From: Castellaniella ginsengisoli
GTDB taxonomy: Bacteria > Pseudomonadota > Gammaproteobacteria > Burkholderiales > Burkholderiaceae_B
Strand: one strand, 5' to 3'
NCBI RefSeq assembly: GCF_039523235.1
Contig: NZ_BAAAEX010000010.1
DNA: 64,000 nt
The position numbers were made by a program, and so were the translations under genes. Each line of letters opens with the position of its first letter. Position 1 is the first letter of the stretch. The notes below the pieces were generated by a model. It was not told the DNA's origin and made no database searches. It worked only from the letters and a program-made list of their open reading frames with translations. Shown here in pieces: positions 8,134 to 15,408 of the stretch.

Positions 8134-8372
8134 GCCGCCTCATGCACCGCCTGGGCGGCCGCGTCTTCCCGGCCGACGTCGGCGGCGGCGCCCAGGCAGC
8201 CGGGGTGGCGCGCCTGGAAGGCCGCCAGCGCCTGCGCATCGATGTCGCACACATAGACCCGGGCGCCCGTTTCCAGAAAGCCCGCCGCGATGGCGGCGCC
8301 GATGCCGGCCGCGCCGCCGGTGACCAGTACGTTCAGTCCCTCGGGGACCTGCAGGCGTTGTGTGATCGACAT
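8127..8372 (-). pseudogene. Truncated short-chain dehydrogenase/reductase (N-terminal part only)
   Basis: The 81-residue frame begins as a normal SDR: VLVTGGAAGIGAAIAAGF is the TGxxxGxG cofactor-binding motif, and YVCDID is the adenosine-binding acidic position. The expected NNAG and the Tyr-x-x-x-Lys active site are missing, because the frame ends at a TAG that is supplied by the opposing binding-protein fragment. The start codon follows the stop of the intact SDR upstream by one base, so the two were an operon. It cannot be an active dehydrogenase. The breakpoint lies at about 8125-8140. Confidence 0.8.
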
Positions 8373-8373
8373 G

Positions 8374-9114
8374 TCAGAGCCTCAGTCCGCCGGTGACCTC
8401 GATCACCGCGCCGTTGATGTAGCTGGCTTCGTCGCTGGCCAGGAACGCGTAGAGATTGGCGACTTCTTCGGGCTGGCCCAGGCGGCGCAGCGGGACTTGT
8501 TCGTTCATGCGCGCCAGGACGGTCTCGGGCACGCTGTCGAGCATGGGCGTCTGGATGAAACCGGGCGCCACGGCATTGACCCGGATGCCCTTGGGGCCCA
8601 GTTCGCGGCACCAGGTCCGGGTGAAACCGATGACGCCGGCCTTGGCGGCCACATAGTTGGTCTGGCCGAAATTGCCGTACAGCCCGACCACCGAGCTGGC
8701 ATTCAGGATGACGCCCCGGCCGCGCTCGATCATGCCGGGCACGACGGCCTGGGCGGCGTTGAAGATGCCTTTCAGGTTCACATCGATCACTGCGTCGAAC
8801 TGCGCTTCGGTCATGTTCACGAGGCGTGCGTCGCGCGTGATGCCGGCGTTGTTCACCAGGATGTCGACCCGGCCGAACTGCGCCAGGATCGTGTCGACGG
8901 CCTGGCCGAAGCCGGGGCGGTCCGTGACGTCGGCGGCGAGGCCGATGGCGGCGGCGCCGGCGGCGCGGCAGTCTCGCAGCGTGTCCTGCACGGCGTCTTC
9001 GTGGATGTCGCAAGCGACGATTGTGGCGCCCTCCCGCGCGAATTTGAGGGCGGTGGCTGCGCCGATGCCGCGCCCCGCGCCCGTGATCAGTGCGACCTTG
9101 TGTTGTAGTTTCAT
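8374..9114 (-). CDS. SDR-family oxidoreductase (FabG/PhbB-like)
   Basis: A 246-residue NAD(P)-dependent dehydrogenase, complete for the classical SDR family. TGAGRGIG is at 11-18, NNAG at 88-91, and the catalytic triad is S141, Y154 and K158 (YVAAK). It resembles 3-oxoacyl-ACP or acetoacetyl-CoA reductases, but the substrate cannot be set from sequence. I start at the ATG at 9114; longer frames lack similarity. It was followed in the same operon by a second SDR, now truncated. It is divergent from an AraC-type regulator, which probably controls it. Confidence 0.87.
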   Translation of the reverse strand: MKLQHKVALITGAGRGIGAATALKFAREGATIVACDIHEDAVQDTLRDCRAAGAAAIGLAADVTDRPGFGQAVDTILAQFGRVDILVNNAGITRDARLVNMTEAQFDAVIDVNLKGIFNAAQAVVPGMIERGRGVILNASSVVGLYGNFGQTNYVAAKAGVIGFTRTWCRELGPKGIRVNAVAPGFIQTPMLDSVPETVLARMNEQVPLRRLGQPEEVANLYAFLASDEASYINGAVIEVTGGLRL

Positions 9115-9245
9115 GCGGATCCCTGTCTCCCAAGAGGGGGTGTCGCGGGCCTGATGAGGCCGCCGGAAAAGAGTAATCGAGTCCCGGATGGATGATAAGA
9201 TCAATTCCGGACGACTGCAGATCATCATCGGAAGCACCACGACGT

Positions 9246-10292
9246 ATGCGGCACCGCCCTCCTACCTATAACGAACGCATTTACGCGCCCTACAAGATCG
9301 CCGCGCTGGTCGAGGTGCTGGCCGAGCAGGGCATCCCGCCGCAGCGCAGCCTGCAGGGCACCGGGGTGGCCGAAGGCGGCATCTACGATGCCACGGCACT
9401 GACCTCGATCCGGCAGTACGTCGAGGTCTGCGGCAATGCCTTGGCCCTGGGCGCCGATCCCGCCACGCCGTTCCTGACCGGTGCGCGGCTGCACCTGTCG
9501 GCCTACGGCATGTACGGCTACGCGCTCATGTCATGCCTGCAAATGCGCGATTATTTCCTGCTGGGCGTGAAATATCATTCGCTGGCCACGCCGACCCTGG
9601 CCATCGAGTGGACCGAGCGCGACGACCGGGCGGTCTGGTCCTTTCCCGACGCCCTCGTGTGCAACGAATCGCCGGACATCCGCCGCTTCCTGATCGAGCA
9701 GCAGTACATGCAGCACGTGACGCATCTGCAAGATGTGTTCGGCCGCCCCCGCTTTCCCATCCGGGCGTATTTTTCGTATGCCGCGCCCGCCTATGCCGAG
9801 ATCTACGAGCGCTTCCTGGGCTGCCCCTGCGAGTTCGACCACCCGCAGTGCGAACTTCACTATGACGCCGCCATTCTGGACCAGCGCCCCTTGCTGGCGC
9901 ATCGGTTGACGGCCACCGTGCTGCAGCAGACCTGCGAAGGTTTGATCAGCAATGCCAGAACCTTGTCGGGCATGGCCGGCGAGGTCTATCAGCGTCTGCT
10001 GCGCCGGCCCGGCGAGTTTCCCGGCATGGAGACAATCGCGGCCCAGTTGGGCATGACCTCGCGCAATCTGCGGCGGCACCTGAGCGCGGAGGGGACGTCT
10101 TTTTCAGCGATCCTGGACGATGTGCGCAGTTCGCTGGCGGTGGAGTATGTGCGGACCACCCGGATGAACGGCGATGATATCGCCCTGCTGCTGGGATTTT
10201 CGGAATCCACGAATTTTCGCCGCGCCTTCAAGCGCTGGACGGGCAAGACGACGCGTGACTATCGGCGGGCGGGCGAGCCCGGCCAGGGGTAG
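9246..10292 (+). CDS. AraC-family transcriptional regulator with arabinose-binding-type N-terminal domain
   Basis: A 348-residue regulator. The N-terminal two thirds looks like the OruR/ArgR-type effector-binding domain (YKIAALVEVLAEQGIPPQRSL, later AYGMYGYALMS). The C-terminal AraC helix-turn-helix pair shows MTSRNLRRHLSAEGTSFSAI and ALLLGFSESTNFRRAFKRWTG. I chose the ATG at 9246 because GGAAG lies upstream; 9192 is an alternative in the same frame. It is divergent from the SDR operon by 131 bases, so regulation of that operon is likely. The effector is unknown, and with the operon broken its current job is uncertain. Confidence 0.87.
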   Translation: MRHRPPTYNERIYAPYKIAALVEVLAEQGIPPQRSLQGTGVAEGGIYDATALTSIRQYVEVCGNALALGADPATPFLTGARLHLSAYGMYGYALMSCLQMRDYFLLGVKYHSLATPTLAIEWTERDDRAVWSFPDALVCNESPDIRRFLIEQQYMQHVTHLQDVFGRPRFPIRAYFSYAAPAYAEIYERFLGCPCEFDHPQCELHYDAAILDQRPLLAHRLTATVLQQTCEGLISNARTLSGMAGEVYQRLLRRPGEFPGMETIAAQLGMTSRNLRRHLSAEGTSFSAILDDVRSSLAVEYVRTTRMNGDDIALLLGFSESTNFRRAFKRWTGKTTRDYRRAGEPGQG

Positions 10293-10303
10293 GCGCCAGC
10301 GGC

Positions 10304-11260
10304 TCAGGCATCGGGGGATGCGCCGGCCTGCAGGGCGATCAGGTGGCGCGCCAGCCGGTCCCGCACCGCATCGGCCTGTTCGGGGGTCCAGTCGAGCAGG
10401 CCCTGGCCGGCCCGCATGCCCGGGCGGCCCTGGTCCAGCAATTCGGTCAGCAACGGCGAGGGCGTCGCGCTGCCGTCCAGGTCCGGAAAGAGTAGCTGAT
10501 GGACGCTGCGGATCAGCTCAAGCCCCACGAGGTCGGCATTTTCCATGGGGCCCAGCACGGACATCCGCAGGCCAAAACCGCGCTTGACGACCTGATCGAT
10601 GGTGCCGGCATCGCACACCCCCTGGTGCACGAGCGAGAGAGCCTCGCGCCACAAGGCGTGCTGCAGCCGGTTGCCGATGAATCCCGGCACGTCCTTCAGA
10701 ACCTTGACCGGCTGTTTGCCGGCGGCCCGCAGCAGTGCGAGGGTGTGTTCGAATACCGCGTCGGTCGTGAAGGCGGTGCGCACCACTTCGACCAGCGGGA
10801 TGAGATGCGGGGGGTTCCACCAATGCGTGCCCACGAGACGCGCGCGGGCGGCCGGATCGAGATCGCGTCCGATCCGCGTGATCGGGATGACGGAGGTGTT
10901 GCTGGCCAGGATCGCCGTTCCGGGGGCGGCCGCCGCGATGTCGGCGAAGAGCTGCTGTTTGAGTTCGATGCGCTCGGCCGCCGCTTCGATGACGAGCCCG
11001 GCGTGCGCGACGGCGCGTGCCAGCGAGGCCTCCAGGCGCAGCTTCGCGAGGACCTCATCGGGCGCCACGGCCATTTGCTCCAGGTTGCGGGCGATCTGCC
11101 TGGGCGCCGCCCGCAGGGTGTCCGCATGGATGTCGGTGAGGGTCGTGGCGTGGCCGGCGGCGGCGAAGACCTGGGCGATGCCGTGCCCCATGAGGCCGGC
11201 GCCGACGACGGTGACGGGGAGTTTTTCCTGAGGAGTCTTCAAGGCCGTGTCTCCGGTCAT
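10304..11260 (-). CDS. 3-hydroxyacyl-CoA dehydrogenase family protein
   Basis: A 318-residue NAD-dependent dehydrogenase of the 3HCDH/lambda-crystallin group. The Rossmann motif VVGAGLMGHGIAQ is at about residues 18-30. The catalytic-region SNTSVIPIT and the THWWNPPHLIPLVEVV segment follow, then PGFIGNRLQHALWREAL. Some relatives oxidise 3-hydroxybutyryl-CoA, while others act on carnitine or gulonate-type alcohols; the HWWNPP variant favours the second group, but this is only suggestive. It is convergent with the AraC gene, and no clear operon partner remains. Confidence 0.85.
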   Translation of the reverse strand: MTGDTALKTPQEKLPVTVVGAGLMGHGIAQVFAAAGHATTLTDIHADTLRAAPRQIARNLEQMAVAPDEVLAKLRLEASLARAVAHAGLVIEAAAERIELKQQLFADIAAAAPGTAILASNTSVIPITRIGRDLDPAARARLVGTHWWNPPHLIPLVEVVRTAFTTDAVFEHTLALLRAAGKQPVKVLKDVPGFIGNRLQHALWREALSLVHQGVCDAGTIDQVVKRGFGLRMSVLGPMENADLVGLELIRSVHQLLFPDLDGSATPSPLLTELLDQGRPGMRAGQGLLDWTPEQADAVRDRLARHLIALQAGASPDA

Positions 11261-11325
11261 GGATGCGTGAGCCTATGCTACGGGGGCGCACTGCCCGCGA
11301 TAAGATCATGAAAGGACATTTCCGT

Positions 11326-13878
11326 ATGCCTACAGGACATCACGACATGCACGCTGCCGATTCCGTGCCCGGGCGGGCCTTCGAGACGACCGGATGGCGT
11401 CTTCCGCTGAGCCGGGCGGCGGTGCTGCTGGCCGTGGTGCTGGCGGCTGCGGCCCTGGTGTTCTGGGTGGCGTCGCAGTGGGGGCGGCTGGGGCCCGATG
11501 CCCGCCTGTGGCTGGTGCGCGGCGCGCTGGCCGGCTCCGCCCTGGCGGCAGCCGTCCAGGCCTGGCGCGGGCGGCGGGGGGCCGCACCGGCGGCGGGTCT
11601 GTCGGCTCTCTGCACAGGGGCGCTGCTGGCGCTCGTGGGCCAAATCTATCAGACCGGGGCCGATGCCTGGCCGCTGTTCCTGCTCTGGGCTGCGTTGACC
11701 CTGCCTTGGGTGGCTTTGCTGCGGTCTGTGTCCCTGTGGCTGCTGTGCGCCGCTTTGCTGAATGTGGCCCTGGGGCTGTACCTCTGGACCGGCGTCCCCG
11801 TCTGGCTCGGGCCGGACGGGCCCTGGGCCTTGCTCGGGCCAGCCGTCCTGAACGCCGGTTTGCTGGTGCTGGCCGAGCGGGCCGGCGACTGGCTCGAAGA
11901 CCCTTGGCGCCTGGCCCGGCGAAGCGCCGCGGCGGCGCTGCTGGGGGCGCTGTGGGGCGCCAGTTGGCAGGCCTGGCTGCAGACGGCTTCCCGGATGTCG
12001 GCCGACGGTTCGGTGCTCTGGCTGACTGCGCTGTCGGTGGGGGTGCTGGCCATGCTGTACTGGGTCTACGTCCGCCGGCGCCGCGACCTGGCCGTGGGCG
12101 CGCTAACGTTGCTCACGGGCCTGGGGCTGTTGTGGCAATGGACCTGGCCCCGTGTGGACGATGACTGGGCGATGCTGGGCGTGATTCTGCTGCTCCTGGG
12201 GCTGGGGCTGGCGGCGCTGCGCCACCTGAGCGGGATTTGGCGGGCGGTGCGGCCCGGCCCCGGCGAGGCCGGGGCGGATCTTGCCGGTATTCCGGAGACG
12301 CATGCCGCAGCGCCCGCGCCGCAAAGCGCCGCGCATCGCGATCCCTGGTTTCTGACTTTCCTGCGGGCAGGCATCCTGGGCTTCATCGTGCTGTTGCTGG
12401 TGATATGGGTGGTGTTCGTCGGAGGCATCCAAGAGGCGGAAGGCGCCCTGCTGCTGGGCGCCGTTCTGCTGCTGCCGGGGCTATGGCTGGCGCGCGGGCC
12501 TCGGGGCGCCCTGCGCAGCCAACTGGGCGAAGTGCTGGCCTGCGTCGGGCTGGTGCTGGCCGGTGGCGGCTTCCTGTTCCTGCAGACGTCCGCCGAGGGG
12601 CCGTTGCCGTCGCTGGCCGCGATCCTGGTTCTGGGGGCCGTGATCTTTCGCGCCAGCGCCTTGCCGGTCCTGCGCCTGGCCACCGCACTGGTGGTGCTGG
12701 CGGTGGTTTTGTGGCTGACCTGGCCGGCCGCGGCTGGCAGCCGGGGCCTGTTCGATCCCCTTGAGCCGGGCGACTGGCCGCCGGGCCTGATGTTGCGCCT
12801 GTGGTGGTGCCAGGCCGGTGCGGTGCTGGCCTGGGTGCTGTCGCTGCGGACCGGGCGTCGGGCGGTGTGGCGGCCGCTGGCCTGGGCCCTGCTGCTGTGC
12901 ACGCCGCCGCTGGCCTGGCTGGCCACGGCCTTCGGGGCCGGTGCCGCCTGGGCGCTGCCGCCGGCCGACCGGCTGGCCGGCCTGGCGTGCGCCCTGCTGC
13001 CCGGCCTGATCCTGGGCGCCTGGTTGGCCGCGCGCCGAGCCTTGCCGGCGCGGGGGTGCTGGCTGGCCGCCGGTGTCCTGTGTCTGGCCAGCCTGGGGTG
13101 GCTGGAGGCGCCGGGCCTGTCGGTGGCCCTGACCTGGATCCTGCTCGGCCGTCTGGCCGGACACCGGCCGCTGCAATGCCTGGGCGCCGCCGCCGTGCTG
13201 GCGGGGTTGTATGTCTTCTACCTGGACCCGCTCGTACCGCTGGCGCACAAGGCGGCCGGCCTGGGGCTGGCCGCACTCTGGCTGGCGGCGGCGGCCGGGC
13301 TGGCCGCCTGGCCGCACCGCCGGATTGCCCTGCGCCCGCCTGCCCGGCTGGCGGCCTGGCCGCGGCCGCTCGGCATGCTGGCCGCCGGCGCGCTGGCACT
13401 GGGCGCGGCGCAACTCCAGATCCACCAGTATCGGTCGATCCTGGCCGAGGGCCGGCCGATCGTGCTGCAGTTGGCGCCCGTGGACCCGCGCTCGCTGATG
13501 CAGGGAGACTACATGGCGCTGGATTACGCCGTGCGCCGGCCCGTGTCCGGCTGGCTGGCCGGGCACCCCGCCGTGCGCGAGCAATTGGCGGCTGCGGGGC
13601 GTGGCTGGCTGGTGCTGCGGCCCGATGCGCAGGGGGTCTGGCAACTGGCGGAGGTGACGGCTGTGCCCCCGGACGCGGCCGCCGGCCAGGCAGCCGGGCG
13701 GACGGCGCTGGCGTTTCATTGGCGTTCGGGCGAAGCGGATTGGGGCGCCCGGAGCTGGTTCTTCCCCGAGGGCGAAGGCGAGCGCTATGCGCAGGCCCGC
13801 TATGGCGTGCTGCGGGTGGCGGCGGACGGCACCGCGCTGCTGGAGTCTTTGTTGGACGAGCACCGGACACCGTTGTAA
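11326..13878 (+). CDS. Large membrane protein with DUF2157, DUF4401-like and GDYXXLXY regions
   Basis: An 850-residue, strongly hydrophobic inner-membrane protein with some 20 or more predicted helices. The N-terminal part resembles DUF2157 (WVASQWGRLGPDARL, then ALVGQIYQTGADAW). The middle resembles the DUF4401 family, and the last 160 residues include QGDYMALDYAV, the signature that names the GDYXXLXY family. These parts are often separate adjacent genes; here they form one chain. I chose the ATG at 11326 because AAAGGA lies eight bases upstream. The function of these families is not known to me. The gene stands alone, divergent from the dehydrogenase and convergent with gluQ. Confidence 0.85.
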   Translation: MPTGHHDMHAADSVPGRAFETTGWRLPLSRAAVLLAVVLAAAALVFWVASQWGRLGPDARLWLVRGALAGSALAAAVQAWRGRRGAAPAAGLSALCTGALLALVGQIYQTGADAWPLFLLWAALTLPWVALLRSVSLWLLCAALLNVALGLYLWTGVPVWLGPDGPWALLGPAVLNAGLLVLAERAGDWLEDPWRLARRSAAAALLGALWGASWQAWLQTASRMSADGSVLWLTALSVGVLAMLYWVYVRRRRDLAVGALTLLTGLGLLWQWTWPRVDDDWAMLGVILLLLGLGLAALRHLSGIWRAVRPGPGEAGADLAGIPETHAAAPAPQSAAHRDPWFLTFLRAGILGFIVLLLVIWVVFVGGIQEAEGALLLGAVLLLPGLWLARGPRGALRSQLGEVLACVGLVLAGGGFLFLQTSAEGPLPSLAAILVLGAVIFRASALPVLRLATALVVLAVVLWLTWPAAAGSRGLFDPLEPGDWPPGLMLRLWWCQAGAVLAWVLSLRTGRRAVWRPLAWALLLCTPPLAWLATAFGAGAAWALPPADRLAGLACALLPGLILGAWLAARRALPARGCWLAAGVLCLASLGWLEAPGLSVALTWILLGRLAGHRPLQCLGAAAVLAGLYVFYLDPLVPLAHKAAGLGLAALWLAAAAGLAAWPHRRIALRPPARLAAWPRPLGMLAAGALALGAAQLQIHQYRSILAEGRPIVLQLAPVDPRSLMQGDYMALDYAVRRPVSGWLAGHPAVREQLAAAGRGWLVLRPDAQGVWQLAEVTAVPPDAAAGQAAGRTALAFHWRSGEADWGARSWFFPEGEGERYAQARYGVLRVAADGTALLESLLDEHRTPL

Positions 13879-13933
13879 GGCCTTGGGCCCGGTGCGGCGT
13901 TTGGGCTCCGCGCCGGTTTGCGCGGGGGGCGCA

Positions 13934-14869
13934 TCAGGCGTCGCGCGCCGGAGGCGAACCGAAGCGTTGCGCCCAGCCGGCGGTCGCCGCCGACAGGAAA
14001 GCCTGCGGCGTGGCCGCCGGCAGCGCGGCGAAGCCCAGGGCCCGCCAGGCTTCCCGCAGGCAGTCCAGAGGCCGCGAGACGTCCAGCGCGGGCGCGTGGT
14101 TCTGTTTGGACAGCTTGTGGCCGGCGGCGTCCAGGATCAACGGCACGTGCAGGACGCGGGGCGGGGCCAGGCCCAGGGCGCGGGCAAGCTGTCGCTGGCG
14201 GGCCGTCGAGTCCAGCAGGTCGGCGCCGCGCACCACGTCGGTCACGCCCTGTGCGCCATCGTCCACCACCACAGCCAGTTGGTAGGCCCACAGGCCATCA
14301 GCCCGGCGCACGATGAAATCCCCGACTTCGGCCGCCACGTCCTGGGATTGCGGCCCCAGCCAGCGGTCGGTGAAGGTTTCCAGGCCCGGCGCGACCCGGA
14401 AGCGCCAACTGCGGATGGGGCGGCGCCCGGCGGGCGGGGGGGCGACCGCGCCGGCAGGCATCGAAGCGCCGTCCGGCGGCCGGCAAGTGCCGGGATAGGG
14501 GCCGGGAGGCAGTTCGCGCCGCGCGCAGGCGCAACCGTAGATGAGCCCGGCGGCGCGCAGCCGGGCGAAAGCCTGTTCATACAGGGCATGGCGCCGGGTC
14601 TGCCAGACCGGGGCCTCGTCCCAGTGCAGGCCGAGCGCCTGCAATTGGTGCAGGATGATCCGGTCGGCGCCGGCCACGGCGCGGGGCTCGTCGATGTCCT
14701 CGATGCGCAGCAGCCAGCGGCCATGGTGCGCCCGGGCGTCCAGAAAGCTGGCCAGGGCCGCCACCAGGGACCCGGCGTGCAGGGGGCCGCTGGGGCTGGG
14801 CGCAAAGCGGCCCGCATAGGCCTGGCGGGCGGGGGTGGCGGACGGGATCGGGCGGGACACGCGGACCAC
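13934..14869 (-). CDS. gluQ: Glutamyl-Q tRNA(Asp) synthetase
   Basis: A 311-residue paralogue of glutamyl-tRNA synthetase lacking the anticodon-binding half. It attaches glutamate to the queuosine base of tRNA(Asp). The HIGH equivalent is PSGPLHAGS near residue 26, and the KMSKS equivalent is HKLSKQN near residue 240. The zinc site shows CAC in YGCACARREL and a later cysteine in YPGTC. The length fits GluQ (about 300) and not full GltX (about 470). It follows smg by 11 bases on the same strand and is probably co-transcribed with it. Confidence 0.93.
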   Translation of the reverse strand: MVRVSRPIPSATPARQAYAGRFAPSPSGPLHAGSLVAALASFLDARAHHGRWLLRIEDIDEPRAVAGADRIILHQLQALGLHWDEAPVWQTRRHALYEQAFARLRAAGLIYGCACARRELPPGPYPGTCRPPDGASMPAGAVAPPPAGRRPIRSWRFRVAPGLETFTDRWLGPQSQDVAAEVGDFIVRRADGLWAYQLAVVVDDGAQGVTDVVRGADLLDSTARQRQLARALGLAPPRVLHVPLILDAAGHKLSKQNHAPALDVSRPLDCLREAWRALGFAALPAATPQAFLSAATAGWAQRFGSPPARDA

Positions 14870-14880
14870 CGGGCCAGGCG

Positions 14881-15348
14881 CTAGTGGGACAGCCGGCCTT
14901 CGTCGTCGGTCAGCAATTCCTCGAAGACCAGATGGTCGACCTCGGCCTCCTGGCTCCAGAGGACCATCAGCGCCAGGACCTTGATTTCGGCCAGGGACAG
15001 GGGCGAGTGGTCTGCCGCCTGGGCCGCCTCGATCAGGATCTCGCGCAGGACCGGGGGCAGGCTGCCGGAGTTTTCCAGGAAGCTGATGAAGCCGATGGCC
15101 TCGGTGCCCAGGGAGGCGTATTCCGCATGGGTGTAGATACGCGCGGCATCGCGCCGGGCGTCGCGCATGACGGCCAGCGGCAGGCAGCGCTCGGTGGTGC
15201 TGGCCAGATCGCGCAGCCAGTTCAGCGCGTCGTCGATGTCTTCGTGCTCGAACCCGGCGGCCGCCAGCTTGTTGGCCAGGACCTCGGCGCGTGGGCAGGC
15301 CTGGGGCGTGTAGTAATTCTCGAACAGATAAACCAGGATGTCGTACAT
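14881..15348 (-). CDS. smg: Smg family protein (DUF494)
   Basis: A 155-residue cytoplasmic protein of the Smg family, recognised by MYDILVYLFENYYTPQACP at the N-terminus and FEHEDIDDALNWL soon after. Its biochemical role is not established. In many betaproteobacteria smg sits between dprA and a topoisomerase gene; here it is between the liu operon and gluQ, about 7 kb from topB. The start at 15348 matches the usual family start; an in-frame ATG three codons upstream (15357) is equally possible. Confidence 0.88.
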   Translation of the reverse strand: MYDILVYLFENYYTPQACPRAEVLANKLAAAGFEHEDIDDALNWLRDLASTTERCLPLAVMRDARRDAARIYTHAEYASLGTEAIGFISFLENSGSLPPVLREILIEAAQAADHSPLSLAEIKVLALMVLWSQEAEVDHLVFEELLTDDEGRLSH

Positions 15349-15408
15349 GGCGGTCATGAAGCGGTTGCCATCCAGTGTACCGGATTCCCCCCCGGATGCG
15401 GTCGGCGC

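Noticed and set aside
7990..8256. Reading the binding-protein fragment as an intact 88-residue gene
   Set aside because: Residues after about 48 are antisense SDR sequence rich in Arg, Ser and Ala and have no binding-protein character.
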